Shown in pieces: positions 21,977 to 29,724 of a stretch of DNA of 64,000 nt. The notes under the pieces are model-generated. The model had not been told where the DNA came from. It made no database searches and saw only the letters and a program-made list of their open reading frames with translations. The stretch is from assembly GCF_028471945.1 (NCBI RefSeq), contig NZ_CP110128.1, forward strand, positions 236,501 through 300,500. Reading direction: 5' to 3'. Position numbers and translations under genes: made by a program. How positions within the stretch are numbered: position 1 is the first letter of the stretch; every line of letters begins with the position of its first letter. This DNA is from Pseudomonas sp. WJP1. Lineage in GTDB: Bacteria > Pseudomonadota > Gammaproteobacteria > Pseudomonadales > Pseudomonadaceae.

Positions 21977-22007
21977 AGGCCGTTTTCATGAGAAAACGGC
22001 CTTTTTT
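21977..22007 (+). terminator. Orphan plus-strand terminator
   Basis: AGGCCGTTTTC, ATGA and GAAAACGGCCTTTTTT form a classic terminator oriented to the plus strand. The nearest annotated gene upstream on that strand ends at 21268 and already has its own terminator, so an unannotated short transcript may end here. Confidence 0.7.
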
Positions 22008-22065
22008 GTGGGCGTTTGAAAGGTGGTTGATCATGGCCGGGACAGGTGCTGCAAGGTCATACCCC

Positions 22066-22153
22066 TTCGCGGGCAAGCCTCGCTCCTACGGTTTATGCCG
22101 TGCGCATTTTTCGTGAACGACATGACACTGTAGGAGCGAGGCTTGCCCGCGAA
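22066..22153. repeat. REPIN (inverted REP pair)
   Basis: TTCGCGGGCAAGCCTCGCTC and its inverse, separated by about 40 bases containing an inverted TCGTG/CATGAC-like centre. Same unit as at 3449, 26941 and 36027. Confidence 0.85.
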
Positions 22154-22174
22154 GAGGTCGGACCAGATGTCGCG

Positions 22175-24523
22175 TCAAGCCGATTTGGCCAAGATCAACC
22201 CAGACTCACTCGCCGCTTCCAACCGGATCGCCACGAACTTCGACGTTGGCGTATGGCTGCCATCCCCGGTGCTTTCCAGCGGCACCAGCGGGTTCACTTC
22301 CGGATAGTACGCTGCGGCTTGTCCCGCCGGAATATCAAACGCCAGCAATGTGAAGCCTTTCACCCGACGCACAAGTCCGTCATCCCAGATCGACACGATG
22401 TCAGCCTTCTGTCCCGGCTTGAAGCCCAGGCGAATGATGTCGGCTTCGTTGACGAACAGCACGTCACGCTGCCCCTTCACTCCGCGATAACGGTCATCAA
22501 GGCCATAGATCGTGGTGTTGTACTGATCGTGGGAGCGCATCGATTGCATGATCAGGTCGGGCAACACACCGGTTGCGCGAGTGCGTTCGTGCACCAGGTC
22601 CTTGGGCAGCGCGTTAGCACGGAAGTTGGCGCGACCGGAGGCGGTGTTCCACTTGCGTGCACCGGCGCTGTTGCCCAGATAGAAGCCGCCTGGGTGCTTG
22701 ACCCTCTGGTTGAAGTCCTTGAAGCCTGGAATGGTGTCGGCAATCAGGTCGCGGATGCGGTCATAGTCGCCCACCAGCCAGTTCCAGTCCACCGGATGGC
22801 TGCCCAGGGTCGCCGCGGCGATACCGGCCAGGATCGCCGGTTCCGAGCGCATCTGGTTCGACTGCGGCTGTAACTGGCCGTTGGAGGCGTGGACCATGCT
22901 GAACGAGTCTTCGACGGTCACCGCTTGCGCGCCTTCGGTCTGGATGTCGATGTCGGTGCGGCCCAGGCACGGCAGGATGAGGGCATCTTTACCGTGGGTC
23001 AGGTGGCTGCGGTTGAGCTTGGTGCTGATCTGTACGGTCAGGTCGCAGTTGCGCAGGGCTTGGAAGGTGCGCGGGCTGTCCGGGGTGGCTTGGGCGAAGT
23101 TGCCGCCCAGGCCGATGAAAACCTTGGCCCGACCTTCGGCCATGGCGTGAATCGCCTCGACCACGTTGTGGCCGTTTTCGCGCGGTACCTTGAACTGGAA
23201 GCGACGTTCGAGGGCATCGAGGAATGCCACGGGTGGCCGTTCGTTGATGCCCATGGTCCGGTCACCCTGCACGTTGCTGTGGCCACGCACCGGGCACAGG
23301 CCGGCGCCTGGCCGACCGATGTTGCCGCGTAGCAACATCAGGTTGGCGATTTCCTGGATGGTCGCTACCGAATGGCGATGCTGGGTGATGCCCATGGCCC
23401 AGCACATGATGACGTTCTTGCCCTTGGCGTACATGCGCGCCGCTCGCTCGATTTCCACCAGAGACAGGCCGGACTGCTCGACAATCTGTTGCCATGGGGT
23501 TTCGTCGATGGCGGCCAGGTAGTCCAGGACATTGACGCTGTGTTCATTGAGGAAGGCGTGATCGAACACCGCAGGCTCGCCGGCTTTCTGGGCGTCGCGC
23601 TCCCATTGCAGCAGGAACTTCGCCATGCCACGCATGATCGCCATGTCGCCACCCAGTGCCGGACGGAAGTACGCGGTGTTGGTCGGTTTGTCGCCGTTGG
23701 TGAGCATTTCGATCGCGTGTTGCGGGTGCTGGAAGCGCTCCAGGCCGCGCTCTTTCAGCGGGTTGATGCACACCACTTGGGCGCCGCGTTTCACCGCTTC
23801 ACGCAACGGTTCGAGCATCCGTGGATGGTTGGTGCCGGGGTTCTGGCCCCAGACAAAAATTGCATCGGCGTGTTCGAAGTCGTCGAAGGTCACGGTGCCT
23901 TTGCCGACGCCGACACTCTGTGCCAATGCCACGCCGCTGGCTTCGTGGCACATGTTCGAACAGTCGGGGAAGTTGTTGGTGCCGTAGGCGCGCACGAACA
24001 GCTGATACAAGAAAGCCGCTTCGTTACTGGCCCGGCCCGAGGTGTAGAACTCGGCCTGATTCGGGCTCGACAAGCCGTTCAGGTGTTTGGCGATCAGCGC
24101 AAAGGCGGCGTCCCAGCTGATCGGCTTGTAGCGATCGGTCTCGGCGTCATAGCTCATCGGCTCGGTCAGCCGGCCTTGATACTCAAGCCAGTAGTCGCTT
24201 TGCTCCAGCAGCGAAGTGACGCTGTGCTTGGCGAAAAACTTGGCGTCGACGCGACGTTTGGTCGCCTCCCAGTTCACCGCCTTGGCGCCGTTCTCGCAGA
24301 ACATCACCATGCCGCCTTCCTTGGAATCGCCCCAGGCGCAGCCGGGGCAGTCGAAGCCGCCGTTCTTGTTGGTCTTGAGCATCATGCGCAGGTTTTTCAG
24401 CGCGTTGTCGCTGGTCAACCAGGCTTGGGCGACGCTGATCAGTGCGCCCCAGCCTCCGGCCGCGCCTTTGTAAGGCTTGTAGCGAGGGACGGGTTTCTGG
24501 TCGGCTTGACGGTGTTGACTCAC
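22175..24523 (-). CDS. FdhF/YdeP-type molybdopterin oxidoreductase
   Basis: A 782-residue cytoplasmic molybdopterin-guanine-dinucleotide oxidoreductase related to formate dehydrogenase alpha subunits, YdeP subgroup. The N-terminal metal site has FDCPGCAWGD (Cys59, Cys62). The MGD-binding body includes FYTSGRASNEAAFLYQLFVR, IFVWGQNPGTNHPRM and IMCWAMGITQHRHSVATIQE. The GTG at 24523 is preceded by GGAG at 8 bases and overlaps the fdhD stop by 4; the open frame upstream of it lies inside fdhD and is spurious. The substrate is unproven; no electron-transfer subunit lies nearby. Confidence 0.9.
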   Translation of the reverse strand: MSQHRQADQKPVPRYKPYKGAAGGWGALISVAQAWLTSDNALKNLRMMLKTNKNGGFDCPGCAWGDSKEGGMVMFCENGAKAVNWEATKRRVDAKFFAKHSVTSLLEQSDYWLEYQGRLTEPMSYDAETDRYKPISWDAAFALIAKHLNGLSSPNQAEFYTSGRASNEAAFLYQLFVRAYGTNNFPDCSNMCHEASGVALAQSVGVGKGTVTFDDFEHADAIFVWGQNPGTNHPRMLEPLREAVKRGAQVVCINPLKERGLERFQHPQHAIEMLTNGDKPTNTAYFRPALGGDMAIMRGMAKFLLQWERDAQKAGEPAVFDHAFLNEHSVNVLDYLAAIDETPWQQIVEQSGLSLVEIERAARMYAKGKNVIMCWAMGITQHRHSVATIQEIANLMLLRGNIGRPGAGLCPVRGHSNVQGDRTMGINERPPVAFLDALERRFQFKVPRENGHNVVEAIHAMAEGRAKVFIGLGGNFAQATPDSPRTFQALRNCDLTVQISTKLNRSHLTHGKDALILPCLGRTDIDIQTEGAQAVTVEDSFSMVHASNGQLQPQSNQMRSEPAILAGIAAATLGSHPVDWNWLVGDYDRIRDLIADTIPGFKDFNQRVKHPGGFYLGNSAGARKWNTASGRANFRANALPKDLVHERTRATGVLPDLIMQSMRSHDQYNTTIYGLDDRYRGVKGQRDVLFVNEADIIRLGFKPGQKADIVSIWDDGLVRRVKGFTLLAFDIPAGQAAAYYPEVNPLVPLESTGDGSHTPTSKFVAIRLEAASESGLILAKSA

Positions 24524-25359
24524 GCTTGGTTCTCCAACGCTGGGCTGTAGACCCGCGGCGCATTCTTTTGTGGCAGATGAATGAGATTGAGGTTGTGGCG
24601 ACGGGCCCATTGCACGGCGAGCCCGGTAGGCGACGACAGGCTGACCAGGGTCTGGATGCCGGCGCGCAGGACTTTCTGGATCAATTCGAGGCTGCATCGA
24701 CTGGTGACAATCGCCAGCCCGCCAGTCGTCGGAATGTTTTGGCGGATCAAGCCACCGATCAATTTGTCGAGGGCGTTGTGCCGACCGATATCTTCGCGCC
24801 CCAGCAACAGTTGGCCTTGGTCGTTCATGAACACGGCCGCGTGCACCGCCCCGCTGTGCTGGCCAAGCGGCTGGAACGCACCGATGCGCTGACGCAGGCC
24901 CTCGAGCCATTCGGCCGGTGGCAGGGGCGCGCCGGGCAATACCTTGAGCTCGGGCAATGCCTGCTCGACCGCTTCCACGCCGCAAAGCCCGCAACCGCTG
25001 GTACCGGCCAGTTGCCGACGCTGTTGCTTGAGATTCCAGAACGCGCGATTGGCGATGGTCACTTGCGCGTACTGCGCCGAGCCCGAGCCGCTGAGTTGCA
25101 GGTCATAGATGTCCGAGGCGTCCTGGATAATGCCGCTGCCCAGGCTGAAGCCGACGATGAAGTCTTCCAGGTCCGTGGGCGTCACCAGCATCACCGCCTG
25201 GCTGATGCCGTTAAAGGCAATCGCCAGCGCGACTTCCTCGGCCAGCGCGGTGCTGGCTGACTCCGAGTGCTCAAGGTTGCTGTAGCTGTATATCTGACTG
25301 GCGTCGGGCGCAGGCGTTTCGAGGGCAGGCGCCGCGCAGGCTGGGCGCTTGGTGTTCAT
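24520..25359 (-). CDS. fdhD: Formate dehydrogenase accessory sulfurtransferase FdhD
   Basis: Sulfurtransferase that sulfurates the molybdenum cofactor of formate-dehydrogenase-type enzymes, 279 residues. The catalytic cysteine loop is TSGCGLCGVEA (about residues 120-130), and the end domain has DIGRHNALDKLIGG. It is translationally coupled to the following YdeP-type enzyme by a GTGA overlap, strongly suggesting that this is its client. Upstream lies a long imperfect palindrome. Confidence 0.95.
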   Translation of the reverse strand: MNTKRPACAAPALETPAPDASQIYSYSNLEHSESASTALAEEVALAIAFNGISQAVMLVTPTDLEDFIVGFSLGSGIIQDASDIYDLQLSGSGSAQYAQVTIANRAFWNLKQQRRQLAGTSGCGLCGVEAVEQALPELKVLPGAPLPPAEWLEGLRQRIGAFQPLGQHSGAVHAAVFMNDQGQLLLGREDIGRHNALDKLIGGLIRQNIPTTGGLAIVTSRCSLELIQKVLRAGIQTLVSLSSPTGLAVQWARRHNLNLIHLPQKNAPRVYSPALENQA

Positions 25360-25391
25360 GGCATCACCGAGGGTTTGATCAGCTTTAAGAC

Positions 25392-25416
25392 TAGGCGTGA
25401 CAACTTGTCACGTCTA
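25392..25416. promoter_or_regulatory. 25-base imperfect palindrome before fdhD
   Basis: CGTGACAA-C-TTGTCACG is a perfect 17-base core, extended to TAG...CTA with one mismatched pair. It lies about 33 bases upstream of the fdhD start, between the LysR gene and fdhD. The symmetry suggests a homodimer operator, possibly for the adjacent LysR protein or a GntR-type repressor; this is an inference. Confidence 0.55.
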
Positions 25417-25451
25417 ATCGCTATTACTGATCTACCGATAGATACCGTCGA

Positions 25452-26339
25452 TCAAGCGCCGGTCAATGATTGTTGATAGATCGCGAAACAAGCTTCCGCC
25501 AGGGCCGAACGTGGCGCGCTGCGCCGCATGATCAGCCCCAGCCGACCGAGGGTCTGGGCGTTTTCGATCGGTTGCAGGCGTAAATGATCGGTCAGTTCTT
25601 CCAGGCCTCCGTCCAGCGGCATCACGGCGCAACACAAGCCACCATGTACAGCTTGTAACAGTTGATGCACGGCATCGGTTTGCAACAAAGGCTGCGGGTT
25701 GAGGCCACGGCTATGGAAGTTGTGGTCGATGGACTGGCGAAAGTGCATGCCGCTGGTGAGCATGCCCAGTGGCAACTCGATCAACGATTCCCAGCTCAGC
25801 GGCGCTTCGCCGAAGGTAAAGAAGCGCTGATCGTAGAGCAGGCCCATGCGGGTCTCACTGAAGGCCAGGGAATCGAAGCGCTCGGCATCCAGGCGTTCGA
25901 GGTAGGACACGCCGAGGTCCAGGCGGTTGTTCGCCAGCTGTTCGAGGATCTGCTCGGAACTCAGCGCCGAAAGTTCGAAGCGCAGGTTCGGGTGTTCCGC
26001 GTGCAGGCGTTGCAGCAGCGGCAGGGGATCGAAGCTGGACAGTGGCACCACGCCCAGGCGCAAGGTGCCGACCAGGTTGCCGCGACAGGCAGCCGCCTCG
26101 GCGTACAAGCCGTCATAGGCCGCCAGGACGGTGCGCGCCCAGGCCAGCACCCTCTCGCCAGGTGCCGTAAAGCCTTCGAAGCGCTGGCCGCGATTGACCA
26201 GCGGCAGATCGAGCTCTTCTTCGAGGCTGCGCAAGCGCATGGACAGGGTCGGCTGGGTAATGTGGCAGCGTGCGGCGGCCTGGCCGAAATGGCGGGTTTC
26301 ATCCAGAGCGATTAGGAATTTCAGCTGCTTGATGTCCAT
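25452..26339 (-). CDS. LysR-family transcriptional regulator
   Basis: A 295-residue LysR-type regulator. The N-terminal winged helix is MDIKQLKFLIALDETRHFG... with recognition helix around CHITQPTLSMRLRSLEEEL (about 25-43), and the C-terminal effector domain opens with LRLGVVPLSSFDPLPLLQRL. It lies upstream of fdhD on the same strand with 92 bp between them, an arrangement that could allow read-through. Its target and ligand are unknown; oxidoreductase control is inferred from position and the palindrome at 25392. Confidence 0.88.
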   Translation of the reverse strand: MDIKQLKFLIALDETRHFGQAAARCHITQPTLSMRLRSLEEELDLPLVNRGQRFEGFTAPGERVLAWARTVLAAYDGLYAEAAACRGNLVGTLRLGVVPLSSFDPLPLLQRLHAEHPNLRFELSALSSEQILEQLANNRLDLGVSYLERLDAERFDSLAFSETRMGLLYDQRFFTFGEAPLSWESLIELPLGMLTSGMHFRQSIDHNFHSRGLNPQPLLQTDAVHQLLQAVHGGLCCAVMPLDGGLEELTDHLRLQPIENAQTLGRLGLIMRRSAPRSALAEACFAIYQQSLTGA

Positions 26340-26468
26340 CTTCGCTCCTGGGTGCGGGAAGGGACAGATTCTATCGCAAGCGGCGTCATTGGTCGGGTTG
26401 GATTGGCAAATGAGCGCCGTGGTCTAGGCTTTTGCGTCTGGAACCCGAAACCCAAGGAGAGCGAAACG

Positions 26469-26918
26469 ATGAGCCTGTTCAGTTTTCTAAAAGAAGCCGG
26501 TGAAAAAATCCTCGACGCGTTGACGCCGGACAAGGCCGAAGCCAACAGCGAAGCGCTCACCAAGCATGTGCAGAGTGCGCTGACGGGGATCGATACATCC
26601 AAGATTCAAGTCAAGGTCGAGGGCGATAAAGTGATCGCCACCGGTGAGGCGAGCAGTCAGGAAGAGAAAGAAAAAATCCTCCTGGCGCTGGGCAACGTTG
26701 CCGGGGTCAGCGGTGTTGACGATCAGATCACGGTGACCGGTGGCGTGGCTCCGGCCGCGAAGTTCGTAACGGTCGAGAAAGGCGACACGCTGAGCGCGAT
26801 TTCCAAGCGTGTGTATGGCGATCCGAACAAATATCAAAAAATCTTCGAGGCCAACAAACCTCAGCTCAAGCATCCGGACAAGATCTATCCAGGCCAGGTG
26901 TTGCGGATTCCTGAGTAA
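26469..26918 (+). CDS. kbp: BON-LysM protein, Kbp/YgaU-like
   Basis: A 149-residue protein without signal peptide. A BON domain (about 25-90, VKVEGDKVIATGEASSQEEK) is followed by a LysM domain (about 98-147, FVTVEKGDTLSAISKRVYGD...YPGQVLRIPE). The same layout is found in E. coli Kbp, a cytoplasmic K+-binding protein, so potassium sensing or binding is the likely function. AAGGAG lies 9 bases before the ATG at 26469; the upstream open frame is not family-like. Confidence 0.88.
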   Translation: MSLFSFLKEAGEKILDALTPDKAEANSEALTKHVQSALTGIDTSKIQVKVEGDKVIATGEASSQEEKEKILLALGNVAGVSGVDDQITVTGGVAPAAKFVTVEKGDTLSAISKRVYGDPNKYQKIFEANKPQLKHPDKIYPGQVLRIPE

Positions 26919-26940
26919 TCCTTAAGTCCGTGGGATGGCC

Positions 26941-27030
26941 TTCGCGGGCAAGCCTCGCTCCTACAGGATCCATGTCGTTTGCATTTTCGTGAACGACATG
27001 GATCCTGTAGGAGCGAGGCTTGCCCGCGAA
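26941..27030. repeat. REPIN (inverted REP pair)
   Basis: TTCGCGGGCAAGCCTCGCTC to its inverse, with a symmetric centre in which GGATCCATGTCGTT is inverted as AACGACATGGATCC. The whole 90 bases can fold into one long hairpin. Lies between convergent kbp and yrfG. Confidence 0.88.
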
Positions 27031-27045
27031 GCAGTCAACACGGTC

Positions 27046-27708
27046 TCAAAGCCCGGTAATCAAATCCCGATAATCTCCGACCGCCGCAAACTCCGCCGTG
27101 TCCTTGGGCCCTTTGCGGCTGTCCGGCTCTTTCACCGCCAACAAATGCGCCACCCCGAACGCCCGGGCACTGCGCAGGATCGGCAGGGTGTCGTCGATAA
27201 ACAGGCTGCGCGCCGGGTCAAAGTCGATGTCGGCCTGCAAGGCCTCCCAGAACTGCGGGTTTTCCTTGGGGAAACCGTAATCGTGGGAGCTGATCAAACG
27301 CTCGAAATACGGTGCCAGCTCGATTCGTTCCAGCTTCAATGACAGCGAATCGCGATGCGCGTTGGTGATCAGCACCACGCGTTTGCCTGCGCGCTTGATC
27401 GCTGCCAGAAAGGTGTCCGCATCCGGGCGCAGGGCGATCAGGTGGGCGGTTTCCAGTTTCAGTTCGCGCACAGGCAGTTTCAGTTCGGCACTCCAGAAAT
27501 CCAGGCAGTACCACTGCAGTTGACCGGCATTGCGTTCAAACAGGGGGTGCAACTCCATCTCGGCCATGGCCCGGCTCACCCCGTGCAGCTCGGCGTAGCG
27601 CTGGGGCAGGTGCTCCAGCCAGAAATGGTTGTCGAAGTGCAAGTCCAGCAGCGTGCCGTCCATGTCCAGCAGAACGGTATCGATGTCGTGCCAGGGCAGC
27701 AGGGACAT
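27046..27708 (-). CDS. yrfG: GMP/IMP nucleotidase, HAD family (YrfG)
   Basis: A 220-residue HAD hydrolase. Motif I is LLDMDGTLLDL (about 13-23), motif II VVLITNAHRD, and motif III/IV GFPKENPQFW and SLFIDDTLPIL. Length and location beside nudE match YrfG, which dephosphorylates GMP and IMP. The ATG at 27708 has GGAGAAG upstream; further upstream the open frame covers the nudE region antisense and is not real. Divergent from nudE by 90 bp. Confidence 0.88.
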   Translation of the reverse strand: MSLLPWHDIDTVLLDMDGTLLDLHFDNHFWLEHLPQRYAELHGVSRAMAEMELHPLFERNAGQLQWYCLDFWSAELKLPVRELKLETAHLIALRPDADTFLAAIKRAGKRVVLITNAHRDSLSLKLERIELAPYFERLISSHDYGFPKENPQFWEALQADIDFDPARSLFIDDTLPILRSARAFGVAHLLAVKEPDSRKGPKDTAEFAAVGDYRDLITGL

Positions 27709-27798
27709 AAAAAACTTCTCCAGCGGTAAAAAAGGTATCCGGGAACAACAATCAGGATAGGCCGGGTATAGTAACCCGCTATCGCCCAGGAGCCGCTC

Positions 27799-28365
27799 AT
27801 GCGCCAGAAACCCACCATCCTCGCCCGCGAGATTGTCGCCACCAGCCGTTTGTTCTGCGTCGAGGAGCTGAAGCTGCGTTTTTCCAATGGCGTGGAGCGC
27901 ACCTATGAGCGGTTGGTCGGCAAGGGCGCAGGCTATGGCGCCGTGATGATCGTGGCGATGCTCGATGCCGACCACGCCGTACTGGTCGAGGAATACTGCG
28001 GCGGTACCGATGAATACGAATTCTCCCTGCCCAAAGGCTTGATCGAGCCGGGCGAGGACGTTTTGGCGGCCGCCGAGCGTGAGCTCAAGGAAGAAGCCGG
28101 TTATGGCGCGCGGCAGTTGGAACATCTGACCGAGCTGTCGTTGTCACCCGGTTACATGAGCCAGAAAATCCAGGTGGTGTTGGCCACTGACCTGTACGAA
28201 GAGCGCCTGGAAGGTGACGAACCGGAGCCGATGGGCATGGACAAGGTCAACCTGCGCGAGTTGTCGGCGCTGGCGCAGAACCCGAAGTTCACCGAAGGCC
28301 GAGCCTTGGCGGCCTTGTACCTGGCCCGTGATCTGCTGATCCAGCGCGGGGTGTTCCAGCCATGA
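27799..28365 (+). CDS. nudE: ADP compounds hydrolase NudE
   Basis: Nudix hydrolase, 188 residues, cleaving ADP-ribose, Ap3A, NADH and similar ADP compounds. The Nudix box is complete, from GLIEPGEDV to RELKEEAGY (about residues 78-100). The ATG at 27799 follows CAGGAG. It overlaps cysQ by 4 bases (ATGA), so nudE-cysQ form an operon for nucleotide-derivative clean-up. Confidence 0.93.
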   Translation: MRQKPTILAREIVATSRLFCVEELKLRFSNGVERTYERLVGKGAGYGAVMIVAMLDADHAVLVEEYCGGTDEYEFSLPKGLIEPGEDVLAAAERELKEEAGYGARQLEHLTELSLSPGYMSQKIQVVLATDLYEERLEGDEPEPMGMDKVNLRELSALAQNPKFTEGRALAALYLARDLLIQRGVFQP

Positions 28366-29189
28366 ATTTTCCCCATCCATTGATGGCGCCGGTGGTCGAG
28401 CTGGCATTGAAGGCCGGCGAGGCGACCCTGCCGTTCTGGCGCATTGGCACTGCGGTGATCGCCAAGGCAGACGATTCGCCGGTCACCGCCGCCGACCTCG
28501 CCGCCCACCATGTGATTCTGGCCGGGCTCACCGCACTGGACTCGAGCATTCCGGTGTTGTCCGAAGAAGACGCCAACATCCCGCAGAGCGTGCGCGCCGG
28601 ATGGCAGCGCTGGTGGTTGGTGGACCCGCTGGACGGCACCAAGGAATTTATTTCCGGCAGCGAGGAGTTCACCGTCAACATCGCGCTGATCGAGCAGGGG
28701 CGCGTGGTGTTTGGCGTGGTGTCGATGCCGACTAACGGGCGTTTCTATGTCGGGGGTGCCGGGCTCGGCGCGTGGCGTTGCGATCAGGGTGGTATGCCCG
28801 TGGCGATTCAGGTGCGTGACGTGCCGGGCCCCGGGCAATCGTTCACAGTGGTTGCCAGTCGTCGCCATTCCAGTCCGGAACAGGAGCGCTTGCTGGCCGG
28901 CTTGAGCGCCAGCCTGGGTGAACTGGAACTGGCCAATATCGGCAGCTCCCTGAAGTTCTGCCTGTTGGCCGAAGGGGCGGCGGATTGTTATCCACGGCTG
29001 GCGCCGACTTCGCAATGGGACACGGCGGCGGCGCAAGGCGTGCTGGAAGGGGCAGGTGGCGAGGTGCTGGATCTGAATGGCGCACCGTTCAGTTATCCGG
29101 CGCGGGAATCGCTGCTGAACGAATTTTTCCTGGCACTGCCGGCCAAGGCTGCGTGGCGGGAACAGTTGTTGGCGCTGGCGCGAAGTTAA
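28362..29189 (+). CDS. cysQ: 3'(2'),5'-bisphosphate nucleotidase CysQ
   Basis: Mg-dependent phosphatase of the inositol monophosphatase superfamily, 275 residues, that converts PAP, the by-product of sulfate assimilation, to AMP. Metal-binding motifs are LSEEDANIP, then WLVDPLDGTKEFISGSEEFT-type sequence (about residues 86-105, VDPLDGTKEF) and near the end PTSQWDTAAAQGVLEGAGG. It is translationally coupled to nudE and ends before a hairpin repeat that can act as a terminator. Confidence 0.95.
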   Translation: MNFPHPLMAPVVELALKAGEATLPFWRIGTAVIAKADDSPVTAADLAAHHVILAGLTALDSSIPVLSEEDANIPQSVRAGWQRWWLVDPLDGTKEFISGSEEFTVNIALIEQGRVVFGVVSMPTNGRFYVGGAGLGAWRCDQGGMPVAIQVRDVPGPGQSFTVVASRRHSSPEQERLLAGLSASLGELELANIGSSLKFCLLAEGAADCYPRLAPTSQWDTAAAQGVLEGAGGEVLDLNGAPFSYPARESLLNEFFLALPAKAAWREQLLALARS

Positions 29190-29194
29190 GATCG

Positions 29195-29228
29195 AAAGAT
29201 CGCTGCCTGCCGCAGGCTGCGATCTTTT
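29195..29228. terminator. Repeat-type hairpin terminator after cysQ
   Basis: AAAGATCGC and GCGATCTTTT enclose an inner GCCTG/CAGGC stem. This AAAGATCGC...GCGATCTTT hairpin is a form I recognise as dispersed in Pseudomonas genomes. It sits between convergent genes and can terminate both. Confidence 0.75.
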
Positions 29229-29231
29229 GCG

Positions 29232-29687
29232 TTACCGGTGCAATACGTATTGCCCGACAAACTTCACCGCATCCTCATCGCTGCCCGCGTTCACCACTCG
29301 CGTATGCAGGACCAACCGCGCCCGCCCGTAGCGCTGGTACATCGCCAGGAATTTCTTCCACACCTGCGCACTCGGCGCCTGGCAAATGGCATGTGCATCG
29401 CCGGTCACTGGCAACGGGTAGTTGATCTGCCCTTCCTGGATAACGATGTGTCCGTCGGTTATCCCTTCTTCTTTCAGGCGCAGATGCAGCCAGCCCCAAC
29501 CGGCCAGCACCGCGCCGCAGTACAGGCTGCCGCCGAACATGGTGCTCTTGTGGTTGACGTTGGCGTCCAGGGGCAAGTACAGGCGCAGTTGTTGATCGTG
29601 CCAGTCGAGCACCTTGAGGCCCATGTCCCGGGTGAGGGGAATGTCGTGATGGAGGACGGATTCCAGTTGACGACTGTCGCGGCTCAT
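29232..29687 (-). CDS. Putative thioesterase (YiiD C-terminal-type hotdog domain)
   Basis: A 151-residue protein resembling the stand-alone YiiD_C putative thioesterase domain. Typical stretches are VNHKSTMFGGSLYCGAVLAG (about 43-62) and GRARLVLHTRVVN near the C-terminus. No signal or membrane segment. The gene lies downstream of dctD on the same strand, 37 bp away, and may be co-transcribed with dctBD. Substrate unknown. Confidence 0.75.
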   Translation of the reverse strand: MSRDSRQLESVLHHDIPLTRDMGLKVLDWHDQQLRLYLPLDANVNHKSTMFGGSLYCGAVLAGWGWLHLRLKEEGITDGHIVIQEGQINYPLPVTGDAHAICQAPSAQVWKKFLAMYQRYGRARLVLHTRVVNAGSDEDAVKFVGQYVLHR

Positions 29688-29724
29688 TCAGCGGCCTCTT
29701 GTTTGAAGTGGGAGTGGGCGCGAC

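Larger units (their letters stand above)
21820..22174. other. Intergenic region with orphan terminator and REPIN
   Basis: About 355 bases with no credible gene. It holds the promoter side of the glycine-zipper gene, a plus-strand terminator at 21977-22007 with no gene in front of it, and a REPIN at 22066-22153. Confidence 0.6.

Noticed and set aside
24524..24994. N-terminal extension of the YdeP-like frame upstream of 24523
   Set aside because: It lies inside fdhD in another frame and is Arg/Pro-rich; the GTG at 24523 has GGAG and a family-like start.
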